A stretch of DNA of 64,000 bases from Deltaproteobacteria bacterium. GTDB lineage: Bacteria; Desulfobacterota; DSM-4660; Desulfatiglandales; Desulfatiglandaceae. A program made the translations under genes and the position numbers. Positions 44,577 through 53,464 of this stretch are shown here, piece by piece; position 1 is the first letter of the stretch; each line of letters starts with the position of its first letter. The stretch lies in assembly GCA_021737785.1 (NCBI GenBank), contig JAIPDI010000021.1, positions 1-64,000 on the forward strand, in the 5' to 3' direction. Under the pieces are notes generated by a model, which was not told the DNA's origin, did no database searches, and saw only the letters and a list, made by a program, of their open reading frames with translations.

Positions 44577-44624
44577 AAAAACAGCCCTCCGGCCCCTGCG
44601 ATCTGCAGGGGCCGGAAGGGCTGT
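44577..44624 (-). terminator. Terminator after hynB
   Basis: A near-perfect long hairpin (44581-44624; arms ACAGCCCT.CCGGCCCCTGC and GCAGGGGCCGGAAGGGCTGT) ending in T5 on the minus strand. The RND-fusion gene downstream therefore probably needs its own promoter or readthrough. Confidence 0.88.
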
Positions 44625-44638
44625 CTATGTGCATGAGG

Positions 44639-46285
44639 TTACAGTACCTTGACCTTATAGACTTCGTTGGAATGAGGGTCGATGACGTGTACGGCGCAGG
44701 CGATGCAGGGATCAAATGAGTGGACGGTACGAATGATCTCCAGCGGGTTCTTGGGGTCTGCTACCGGGGTGCCGACCAGCGCCTCCTCCACAGGACCCAG
44801 TTTGCCGGCCTCGCAGCGCGGCCCCAGGTTCCAGGTGGAAGGCACCACGTACTGGTAGTTCTTGATCTTTCCGTCCTCGATCTCCACCCAGTGACCCAGA
44901 GAGCCCCTGGCCACATCGTTGAGGCCGCAGCCCTTGCCGGTCTTGGGCATGGTCCAGGACGTATAGGTCTTGTTATTTCCGTTTTTGAGGTTCCCCACGA
45001 GTTCCATGATCCATGGTTCCATGGCATCGCCGATGACTACGGTTTCCAGGGCTCGGGCAGCCGTGCGCCCAAGTGTGGAGAAGAGGGCGGATGCAGGGAG
45101 GTTAAGCTTCTGAAGGGTGCCGTTCACCAGCTCTGTTACTTCCTTCTTTCCATACCCATAGGCCACCAGCATCCGTGCCAGCGGTCCGACCTCGCATGGC
45201 TGGCCATCATAGCGGGGGGCCTTCAACCAGGAGTATTTGTCGGCCGTGTCGTACTTGGGATCGCCTTCAATCGGATCGGTCTCCCCATCATAAGGATGTC
45301 TGGCATCCTTTCCATTGTACCATGAACGGGTCACGTGTTCGGTAACCTTTTCAGGGGCGGCCATTTTGACGCCTTTGAGATCCCGGTTCATGATCACGCC
45401 CCTGGGCAAAAAGAGGCTCTCGGGTTCTTTGGCGGATTGGGGGAGTTCCCCCCAGGCAAGAAAATTGGTGGTTCCTCCGATGGCGCCCCAGTCCTTGTAA
45501 AAGGGTGCAACCGCCAGAATATCCGGCACATAAACGTTTTTCACAAACTCCTGGGTCTCTTTCCACAGATAGAGAAACTCGGCAATACGGTCCGGCGTGA
45601 GATCATTGACGCAGGTCACACCGCCCACCGCCAGAGACTGGAGATGGGGGTTCTTGGCCCCGAATATGGCGTGCATCCGGGCGGCCTTGGCCTGAAGGCG
45701 AAGGGCTTCGATATAGTGGGCCGCTGCCATCAGATTGGCCTCCGGAGGGAGCTTGTAGGCAGGATGGCCCCAGTAGGCATTTGCAAAGGGGCCTAACTGG
45801 CCGCTGTCCACAAAGGTTTTGATCCTCTGTTGGACCTCCTTAAAGTAGACAGTGCCCCCTTTGGAATCGTTGCTCACATTGTCTGCGAGGGACGCGGTCT
45901 TCTGGGGGTCTGCCTTCAGGGCGTTGACCACATCGACCCAGTCCAGGGCGGACAGACCGTAAAAATGAACAATGTGATCGTGCTGAAACTGCGCCCCATG
46001 GAGCAGATTTCGAATGATCCTCGCATTGTCCGGGATCTGGACGCCGACCGCGTCCTCCACGGCCCTGACCGATGCAAGATAATGGGTGTAGGTGCAGACG
46101 CCACATGATCGCTGAGTGAACAGCGGTGCATCACGGGGATCCCGTCCTCTCAATATAATTTCAATTCCCCGGAACATCTGACCTGAACTCCAGGCATCCT
46201 TGACCTTGCCGCCCTCCACCTCCACTTCAATGCGCAGGTGACCCTCTATTCGGGTAATCGGATCAATGATAATTCTCTTGCCCAT
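44639..46285 (-). CDS. hynB: Periplasmic [NiFe] hydrogenase large subunit
   Basis: A 548-residue catalytic subunit. The nickel ligands are in RSCGVCTYTH near the start and DPCIACAVH near the end. The 15 residues after that His (VIDPHSNEVYKVKVL) are the tail removed by the maturation protease. Both ligand motifs have Cys, so it is [NiFe], not [NiFeSe]. It starts 58 bases after hynA. It is exported together with HynA by the Tat signal of the small subunit. Confidence 0.96.
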   Translation of the reverse strand: MGKRIIIDPITRIEGHLRIEVEVEGGKVKDAWSSGQMFRGIEIILRGRDPRDAPLFTQRSCGVCTYTHYLASVRAVEDAVGVQIPDNARIIRNLLHGAQFQHDHIVHFYGLSALDWVDVVNALKADPQKTASLADNVSNDSKGGTVYFKEVQQRIKTFVDSGQLGPFANAYWGHPAYKLPPEANLMAAAHYIEALRLQAKAARMHAIFGAKNPHLQSLAVGGVTCVNDLTPDRIAEFLYLWKETQEFVKNVYVPDILAVAPFYKDWGAIGGTTNFLAWGELPQSAKEPESLFLPRGVIMNRDLKGVKMAAPEKVTEHVTRSWYNGKDARHPYDGETDPIEGDPKYDTADKYSWLKAPRYDGQPCEVGPLARMLVAYGYGKKEVTELVNGTLQKLNLPASALFSTLGRTAARALETVVIGDAMEPWIMELVGNLKNGNNKTYTSWTMPKTGKGCGLNDVARGSLGHWVEIEDGKIKNYQYVVPSTWNLGPRCEAGKLGPVEEALVGTPVADPKNPLEIIRTVHSFDPCIACAVHVIDPHSNEVYKVKVL

Positions 46286-46343
46286 GGATATCTCCTCTCT
46301 TTTCTTAAGAGTTGTTTTTCAAGACGCAATTCTCTGCCCGCAC

Positions 46344-47288
46344 CTATGCGCTTTCCTCGAAGAAGGGGGTCATTTTGTCCCAGAACCCCGGTTCACTGCA
46401 TCCGATACAGGGATGTCCTGCCTGAATCGGCCAGCTTGTCCCGTCGTTGAACTTGGCGATCGAGCAGTTGTTGTAGGTGTCCGGTCCTTTGCAGCCCATC
46501 TTGTACAGGCAATAGCCCTTCTCAGCCTCTTTGGAGCCGAACTCCTCCACGAATTCACCATTCTCAAAATGGGATCTTCTGGGGCATTGATCATGAATGG
46601 TTTTACCATAGGCGAAGAGCGGTCTCCCGAGATCATCCAGGGCCGGGAGCTTGCCTAAGAGAAGGTAATTGACGACGGTTCCGACAAAGTTGATGGGATT
46701 GGGCGGGCAACCGGCGATATTGACCGTTTTGATCCCCAACGCATCGCCGACGCCTTTGTATCCGCCGGGATTGGGACTGGCGGCCTGTATCCCTCCGTAG
46801 GTTGCGCAGGCGCCGATACAGATGACGGCAGCGGCCTTGGGGCATACATCTTTGGCGATCTCCAGGAATGTGCGACCGCCGATCTTGCCATAGCCCCCGT
46901 TGTATTTGGTGGCGATGGCCCCTTCCACCACGCAGATGAATTTGCCGTCGTATTTTTTGACGGATGCGTGGAGAAGATCTTCTGCCTGGGTCCCGGACGC
47001 GGCCATAATGGTCTCATGGTAGGCAACATCGAGGATGTCTATGACCAGTTCATCGATCCAGGGGTACATGGACCGGAGCACGGCCTCTGAGCAGCCCGTA
47101 CACTCGGCAAAGTGGAGCCAGATGACCGGCGGCCGCTGTTTGGGCGCCGCGAAAACCTCTGCAACTTTAGGGATAAACGATGAAGACAGCCCCATGGTAG
47201 CGGTAAGCACGCCGCAGAACTTCATGAAATCCCTTCGTGAGATTCCCTTCCTTTCAAGCCTTTCGTAAAACTCCTTTTCCTCTTTCAT
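46344..47288 (-). CDS. hynA: Periplasmic [NiFe] hydrogenase small subunit
   Basis: A 314-residue subunit with a Tat signal (SRRDFMKFCGVLTATMGLSSSF). The proximal cluster region is FAECTGCSEAVLR with VICIGACATYGG and AGCPPNPINFVG; medial and distal clusters lie in the C-terminal part (CPRRSHFENG, CLYKMGCKGPDTYNNC, HPCIGCSEPGFWD). There is no C-terminal membrane helix, so the enzyme is soluble and should use cytochrome c3. AGGAGG is 6 bases before ATG 47288. Confidence 0.96.
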   Translation of the reverse strand: MKEEKEFYERLERKGISRRDFMKFCGVLTATMGLSSSFIPKVAEVFAAPKQRPPVIWLHFAECTGCSEAVLRSMYPWIDELVIDILDVAYHETIMAASGTQAEDLLHASVKKYDGKFICVVEGAIATKYNGGYGKIGGRTFLEIAKDVCPKAAAVICIGACATYGGIQAASPNPGGYKGVGDALGIKTVNIAGCPPNPINFVGTVVNYLLLGKLPALDDLGRPLFAYGKTIHDQCPRRSHFENGEFVEEFGSKEAEKGYCLYKMGCKGPDTYNNCSIAKFNDGTSWPIQAGHPCIGCSEPGFWDKMTPFFEESA

Positions 47289-47504
47289 GCGGCACCTCCT
47301 GATGCTGGTTAACAATATGTATTCAGAAAAAACCACAAATCGCAGCGGGTGGGGAGACGTCCTCTCCCTGCGCCGCTGATCGGCCAACCCAACAGCTTCA
47401 CATGATGGCGCCGCCCGGCCGTCAGACGCAGGCAGGCAGACACTTGGCGTTCAATCCTTAGGGGTTCCCCTTCAAGGTATCAGACCCAGTCCGTATTACC
47501 CAAG

Positions 47505-47532
47505 ATTATATTTTTTATTTGAGATAGGTTAA
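47505..47532 (-). promoter_or_regulatory. Candidate hyn operon promoter
   Basis: On the minus strand TTAACC (47532-47527), 16 bases, then a perfect TATAAT (47510-47505). It leaves a leader of about 210 bases before hynA. The rest of 47289-47676 holds no gene. Confidence 0.5.
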
Positions 47533-47676
47533 TCAGAGCGAATGAACCTGGTATGGCAGGAAAAATATGAAAACCTTCTCCCTGACCATGCGGCCCAATG
47601 CATCGGAAACAGGTGTGTAAAATATAAAGAATAGAGGAGGGTGTCAAGAAAAAAGTCGCCGTTCCGATTTTGCCGT

Positions 47677-48276
47677 CTATCTGGAGAGTTTCTCCAGTTC
47701 TCCTATCAGGATCTCGAGACGGGGTCTCTGGTTTATGTCATGCACATCGATGTATTGGATGACGCCCTCCCTGTCGATGACAAAGAGGGCCCTCTCGGAC
47801 ATGCCGTCGGAACGCAGAACGCCATATCTGTCGGCCACCGCGCCGTGGGGCCAGAAGTCCGAGAGCACCGGGAACCACAGCTTTCCCATCTGGCGGGTCC
47901 ATGCAAAGAGCGAGGGGATATTATCCACTGTGATGCCGATAAGCACCGCGTCGTGCTGCTCAAAGAGGTCCTCCACGATATTGTATCCCGGCCACTGGTC
48001 TGAACAAACCGGCGTCCATGCGGCAGGCACAAAGGAGATCACCACGTTCTTTTTTCCGCGGAATTGGGACAGGGAGACCTGTTCTCCCGAGACTGCGGGG
48101 AGGGAGAACTCCGGGGCCTGTTCTCCCACCCTCACCTTCAGGGCGCTGTCATTCGGTTTCAAAGGTCCCGGGTCATAGATGTTTTCCTTAAACGCATCCG
48201 ATCGTCCATATGTGCCGGTTCCCATGGTTAAGACCACGACACACCCCAGCAGGAGGGCAAAGGTAATCTGTTTCAT
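47677..48276 (-). CDS. Exported peroxiredoxin (AhpC/TSA family)
   Basis: A 199-residue protein with a signal peptide (MKQITFALLLGCVVVLTMGTGTYG) and the peroxidatic Cys in FVPAAWTPVCSDQWPGY. The partner for reduction may be the thioredoxin-like protein just upstream, whose stop is 1 base before this start. It would remove peroxide in the periplasm, where the hydrogenase and formate dehydrogenase work. No second (resolving) Cys is obvious, so it is 1-Cys type. Confidence 0.88.
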   Translation of the reverse strand: MKQITFALLLGCVVVLTMGTGTYGRSDAFKENIYDPGPLKPNDSALKVRVGEQAPEFSLPAVSGEQVSLSQFRGKKNVVISFVPAAWTPVCSDQWPGYNIVEDLFEQHDAVLIGITVDNIPSLFAWTRQMGKLWFPVLSDFWPHGAVADRYGVLRSDGMSERALFVIDREGVIQYIDVHDINQRPRLEILIGELEKLSR

Positions 48277-48277
48277 C

Positions 48278-48856
48278 TCATTGCTCCTGATCGATCCCTG
48301 ATTCTTTGAGCATCAGGCCTAAAAAGTGATCGACGCCTGCCAGTCCCCCCAGCTTGGCATAGATCACCCGGTCTGTTCCGTCGCTGTTTACCCGGACCCC
48401 CACAAAAAAGGGCGTCCGGACTTCCCCGAAGGCCTTGTGTATGACAAAATCAGCATCCGGAAAGAGGGGGAAGGGGATTTGATACCTCTTTTTGAATATA
48501 TCCACCTCAAATCGGGTATTGCCCGCACCGATGCCGATGAGTTTGATCTTATCCTTCAGCGAAGGGGTGTTCTCAATCTTTTCATAGAGGCGATTCACCA
48601 TCGGCGCTTCTCTCTGACAATGGGGGCAGTACATGCTGAAGATCTCGATAATGACCACCTGGGCCTTTATCTGGGGAATATTAAAGCTGTCGCCTTCTGA
48701 AAGACCCAGGTAGCGCTGATGGGCCGGATCCTCAGGCGCCGGGAGGGTGATGGACGGCAGGGGGGTCCCCTTCCGGGGCCCGTCTTCGGCCAGGGCGGCG
48801 GCAATGACGCTGAACCCCATCCAGATGCCTACGATACAGACAAGGAATCTTTTCAT
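48278..48856 (-). CDS. Exported thioredoxin-like protein (TlpA/ResA type)
   Basis: A 192-residue protein with a signal sequence (MKRFLVCIVGIWMGFSVIAAALA) and a thioredoxin fold with CPHC in EIFSMYCPHCQREAPMVNRLYE. The CPHC centre is more typical of oxidases such as DsbA, but the fold is TlpA-like. It is cotranscribed with the peroxiredoxin. The start at 48856 is chosen because the signal begins there. Confidence 0.85.
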   Translation of the reverse strand: MKRFLVCIVGIWMGFSVIAAALAEDGPRKGTPLPSITLPAPEDPAHQRYLGLSEGDSFNIPQIKAQVVIIEIFSMYCPHCQREAPMVNRLYEKIENTPSLKDKIKLIGIGAGNTRFEVDIFKKRYQIPFPLFPDADFVIHKAFGEVRTPFFVGVRVNSDGTDRVIYAKLGGLAGVDHFLGLMLKESGIDQEQ

Positions 48857-48991
48857 GGTGTGTATCCGAACGTAGTTCGCTCCGCTCACAATTGGAATGT
48901 TTAAATGTTATAATATCAGAATAATGAGTTTAGCGGAATGGAAACAATTAGAAAATGATTTGCTGCTTTTCAAGAGCCAATTCCCGGAGAC

Positions 48992-49021
48992 GGAAAAGGG
49001 ACGCCGAAGCGCCCCTTTTCC
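48992..49021. terminator. Hairpin after fdhB, possible terminator
   Basis: GGAAAAGGG / CCCTTTTCC arms with an inner CGC-CGAA-GCG stem (48992-49021). Strong stem but no T-run on the minus strand, so an RNA-stabilising or Rho-linked end is also possible. Confidence 0.45.
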
Positions 49022-49044
49022 TCTCTGAGATCCGGCCGTTCGGG

Positions 49045-49800
49045 CTAACTGGCCAGTTTGTGTATCATGGTCCACTCACTGGAAAGCTCCTTGAGAGATT
49101 TCCCGATCTTCCTGAGGGCCATCTTCCTGTTCATGCCGCCGGGCAGGGCATCCACCTTGGCATAGGTGTAATACTTCTTGGGCTCGTCAGACAACAGATA
49201 AAAGGCCCTGAGATCGTCAATGCCCGTCAGTGTGGCCTTGGGGAATTTCGATTTCACCTCTTCAAAACGCTTTTTGGCCAACTCGACCATCTTGTCCCTG
49301 TCTCCAAAATTCATGGCCCCCGTGGGGCAGGTCTTGACGCAGGCCGGCAACAGTCCGTTATGAACCCTGTCCACACACATGGTGCACTTGGAGAGATACC
49401 CTGTCCCCTCCTGGGCCCTCGGGATATTGAAGGGGCACGAGTCGATCACTGTCTGTGCATCCATTTTCTTGAGTTTATCGGTATAGAGGACCGCCCCGGT
49501 ATGGCTGTCGATGATGATCCCGCCGGGGGCCTCATCGTCCGCCATTTCTTTGCAGGGGGGTTCCACGCAATGCCTGCACTGATCCGGGAAAAAATACCAT
49601 ACGGGTTTCTTGTTGGCCCCCATATGTTCCTCGAACCGGACCACCTTGTAGGTCTCGAAAGAGAGATCCTTGGGGTTCTGCATGCTCCCCCATTGCTGGG
49701 TCTTGGTGGCCGGAAGCTGGTTCCATTGCTTGCAGGCAATCTGACAGCCTCTACATGCCGTACACACTGTAGTGTCAATAAAAAACGCCTTTCCGCTCAT
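49045..49800 (-). CDS. fdhB: Formate dehydrogenase iron-sulfur (beta) subunit
   Basis: A 251-residue ferredoxin-like subunit with four [4Fe-4S] sets: CTACRGCQIACKQW, CRHCVEPPC, CPFNIP and CTMCVDRVHNGLLPACVKTCPTGA. It lacks the C-terminal membrane helix seen in FdnH, so FdhAB is a soluble periplasmic dimer. It has no signal of its own and should be carried out by FdhA. AAGGAGG is about 7 bases before ATG, which follows fdhA by 13 bases. Confidence 0.94.
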   Translation of the reverse strand: MSGKAFFIDTTVCTACRGCQIACKQWNQLPATKTQQWGSMQNPKDLSFETYKVVRFEEHMGANKKPVWYFFPDQCRHCVEPPCKEMADDEAPGGIIIDSHTGAVLYTDKLKKMDAQTVIDSCPFNIPRAQEGTGYLSKCTMCVDRVHNGLLPACVKTCPTGAMNFGDRDKMVELAKKRFEEVKSKFPKATLTGIDDLRAFYLLSDEPKKYYTYAKVDALPGGMNRKMALRKIGKSLKELSSEWTMIHKLAS

Positions 49801-49813
49801 CAGATCACCTCCT

Positions 49814-52800
49814 TTATGCCTTTCTCACATTGACCATGAAGGCCTTGGTTTCAGGGATCCTGGTATTGGGATCGCCGGTGGACGGGGTCAGCAGGTTGGC
49901 GGAATCGCCGCCCTCCTTGGGATGTACCCATCCAAAATGCCACGGGAGACCGACCTGGTGGACCGTGGTCCCCTGGATCGTGAAGGGCCTGAATCGGATG
50001 GTCACCATGGCCACGGCCTCGAGCTTGCCGCGGGCCGATTCAATGATCACCTTTTCGCCGTTCTTGATTCCCCGCATCTTGGCCAGTTCCTGACTCATCT
50101 CCACAAAGAGCTGGGGCTGGGCCTCAAGCAGCCATGGCTGCCAGCGGGTCATGATGCCGGTCTGCCAATGTTCACACACCCGGTAGGTACTGGCCACAAA
50201 AGGATATTTGGGGTCACACGACTTATAGATATCCATTTTGGTCTGATACGTCGGCGCCACCGGGTTGACCAGTTGGCCGGAAATAAGGTTCTTTTCCACC
50301 GGACATTCCATCGGTTCGTAGTGTTCGGGGAAAGGTCCGTCCGCCAACCCCGGGCCGAACACGTGGGCATGCCCTTCCGGCTTCATAATAAAAGGATACT
50401 TGGTTGCGGGATTGGGGGTGCCGTCCGCCTTGAGCATGGGCGGCCATCCGCCGTCCGGCACATCGCCGACCCAGCCGCCTTTTCCGCCGCCGGCATTGGG
50501 ATCCCAGGCAATCACCGGATGTTCCTTGTCCCACGGCTTTCCATATTTGTCTACGGATGCGCGGTTGTAGATAATCCGGCGGTTGACCGGCCAGCACCAG
50601 GACCATCCCAGGTTGAGACCGATGCCGGACTTCTCCCTCTCCCGCCTTGCGGCCATATTCCCCTTGCCGGTATAGGAGTTGCAGTAAAGCCAGTTGGCGC
50701 TGCTGGTGGAGCCGTCATTCTGGAGAAATGCAAAACTCGGAACGAGTTCGCCCTTCTTGTAGAGCGTTCCTTTGATGGTGACATCCTTCAGGAAATAGCC
50801 GTTGATCTCTTTGGCCATGGCATGGGCGTCAAACTCGCCGTGCTTGGTGTAATCCCACTTGAGATTGACGATGGGTTCGGGAAAAATCGCATCCTTGTCC
50901 TGCTTGTAGAGATATTTCAGCTTTTTCCCCAGTTGCATCAGGATATCGCCGTCCGACCAGGCCTGGCCAGGCGGATTCGCCGCCTTGTACCGCCACTGCA
51001 TCCAGCGGCCGCTGTTGGTGATGGACCCTTCCTTTTCCACTGAGACGGAACAGGGGAGCATGAAGACCTCTGTCTTGATCTTTTTGGGGTCCATGCCCGG
51101 GCCCTTCCAGAACGAACCGGTCTCGTTGTCAAAGATATTGACATTGACCATCCAGTCCAGCTTGGCCATGGCCTCGCGGTTCTTGTTGGCGTTGGCCCCT
51201 GAGGCTGCCGGATTCTGACCCCATGCAAAAAATCCTTTGAATTTTCCCTTATACATTTCGTCAAAGAGGTCCAGCCATGAGTAGGTAACGCCGTCATCCA
51301 GCTTGGGAAGCCAGTTGTACCCGAAATCATTCTCCTTAGTGGCCTTGTCCCCGAAAAAGGACTTGAGAAGGCTGACCGAGTATTTCGAATAGTTGCCCCA
51401 CCAGTTGGCGCTCAAGGGATCGTTGGTCTTGGGCGTATACTTTTCATTATAGGCGGCCAGGGTGGGCTGGGATGCCTTCGGAGTCTTGAGATATCCAGGC
51501 CAGATATGAAACAGGATGCAGTGATCCGTTGATCCCTGGACATTGGACTCCCCCCTCAGGGCATTGACGCCGCCTCCGGCGACCCCCATATTCCCCAGCA
51601 ACAGCTGAATCATGGCCATGGTCCGGATATTCTGGACCCCCACCGTATGCTGGGTCCACCCCATGGCGTACATGATGGTTCCGGCCTTCCCTGTCTGACC
51701 GGTGGCCGCGTACATCTCGTAAACGGCCTGGAGATCTTCTTTCGGGGTCCCGGTGATGGCTGAGACGGTTTCCAGGTCATACCGGCTGTAGTGTTTCTTG
51801 AGCAACTGGAGAACACAGTTGGGATCCTGGAGCGACCGATCCTTTTTGGGGATCCCTTTATCGTCCTTTGCAAAGGCCCAGGTGCTCTTGTCGTACTTTT
51901 TCGCCTTGGGATCATAGCCTGAAAAAAGGCCGTCATTAAAATTAAAGGCGTCGGTTACAATAAAGCCCGCATTGGTGTACTCGGCCACATACTCGGTAAA
52001 ATATTTGTTGTTGTCGAGGATATACTTGATCATGCCGCCCAGAAAGGCGATATCCGTCCCTGATCGCAATGCGGTGTAAAAATCCGCCTTGGAAGAGGTC
52101 TGGGTGAAACGGGGGTCTACGCTGATGAGCTTGGCGCCATTCTTCATGGCCTCGGTCACCCATTTAAAGGAGATGGGGTGGTTGGCGGCCGCATTGGACC
52201 CCATAATGAGAATGCAGTCGCTGTTTTTGATATCGATCCAGTGATTGGTCATTGCGCCGCGTCCGAACGACTCTGCCAGAGCCGCAACAGTGGCGCTGTG
52301 TCAGATACGGGCCTGGTGCTCGATGTAAACCAGTCCGAGGGACCGCATGAGGGCCTGGATGAGCCAGCATTCTTCATTATCCAGGGCAGCGCTCCCCACA
52401 TTCGCTATGGCCGTGGTGCGGTTGACCGTCTGGCCCTTGCCGTTCTTTTCCTCAAAGCTCTCGTCCCGGGTCTTTTTGATCCGTTTGGCAATGGTCCAGA
52501 GGGCCCAGTCCCAGGATACCTTCTGCCACTGGGTGCTGTAAGGAGCACGGTAGAGCGGGGTTGTCAGCCGGCTGTCATTGTTGGCCAGTTGACTCAGGGC
52601 CGCTCCCTTGGCGCAGAGGGACCCTTCATTGATCGGATGATCCGGATCTCCCTCGATGTTGATGATTTTTCCTGCCCCTGCCTCCCCGGTGCTGCAGATC
52701 AAGCCGCAGCCCACCGCACAATAGCAGCAGATGCTGGTTGTTTCCTTGGCAAAGCGAAGTTTCAAGGTCTGGGCGTGAGATTTGAATGGCTTCAAATCAA

Positions 52801-52876
52801 GGCCTAATCCCAGGATCGCAACGCCTGCGGCAGAAGCCCCGGTGATCTTAAAGAAATCACGACGCGTAACGTTCAT
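49814..52876 (-). CDS. fdhA: Formate dehydrogenase alpha subunit, selenocysteine-containing
   Basis: A 1020-residue Mo/W-bisPGD enzyme oxidising formate to CO2. A Tat signal (TRRDFFKITGASAAGVA) is followed by the [4Fe-4S] motif CCYCAVGCGLIC...GSLC. Codon 192 is TGA (52301-52303): the reading runs LVYIEHQARI-U-HSATVAALAESFGRGAMTNH, which is the normal place for selenocysteine in formate dehydrogenases, followed by the conserved His. About 18 bases after the UGA is a GGCUCU-type loop like that of E. coli fdhF. A reader that treats TGA as stop sees two separate genes (52301-52876 and 49814-52252), but it is one gene. Confidence 0.95.
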
Positions 52877-53077
52877 GCCTCCTCCTTTCTTCTGTCAGGT
52901 TAAGGTTTTTGGGTTGATTCAAAATGCCCGGGTCCGAAGGCGGGCGTCTGGAACACACCAGCGGATGGACCCGCGGCAATATTGGAAACTGCGGCATGAC
53001 CTTTTCCGTTAACGCAAAATTTATTTTAGAATCGGTATAAATGTTAAAATGGCGAGAAAGTAACTTCTGAATGTGAT

Positions 53078-53105
53078 TAAATACCCAAAAAGATCTTGTT
53101 GTCAA
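53078..53105 (-). promoter_or_regulatory. Candidate fdhAB promoter
   Basis: On the minus strand TTGACA (53105-53100), 16 bases, TATTTA (53083-53078). It leaves a leader of about 195 bases before fdhA. The rest of 52877-53464 holds no gene apart from the palindrome listed next. Confidence 0.5.
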
Positions 53106-53136
53106 CAACTTTTTTGCTTAGAAATCAATAAGTTAT

Positions 53137-53156
53137 TTATGTCAGTCCTGACATAA
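53137..53156. promoter_or_regulatory. Perfect 20-bp palindrome upstream of fdhA
   Basis: TTATGTCAG-TC-CTGACATAA: 9-bp arms, perfect, centred about 75 bases before the predicted fdhA start and about 320 before the radical SAM gene. This is an activator-like distance. The core TGTCA-N4-TGACA does not match a regulator I can name with confidence. Confidence 0.65.
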
Positions 53157-53464
53157 GGCATGTGTTGGAATCTTGCGACATGAAGGCCCGTAGGATGTCG
53201 TATCTTTAAACCGGAGCGTTTCAGACGGGTTGTAGGGAAAGGGGTGTTCATGGTAGTAGATGCTGTGTTCCGTAATCCGGGCTTGCGGGACACCCTGCGG
53301 AAAAGCTGGCGTCTTATGGATTGAGTGCCTCGTTTGTGTGAGGGGTCTTTTTCCGCCTCCGGCGCAAAACATCAAATCAGGGATGGTTTACGCTCGTCGG
53401 CCGCCCCGGGTATTGAATACCTGGCATGGGGGGTCCCAGAGACAGAGGGACAGGGGGGAGTAAC

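Noticed and set aside
44639-46285. [NiFeSe] hydrogenase
   Set aside because: Both nickel-binding motifs use Cys codons (RSCGVC and DPCIAC), with no in-frame TGA.
52252-52303. fdhA nonsense mutation or two separate genes
   Set aside because: The TGA is at the established Sec position of formate dehydrogenases, followed by His.
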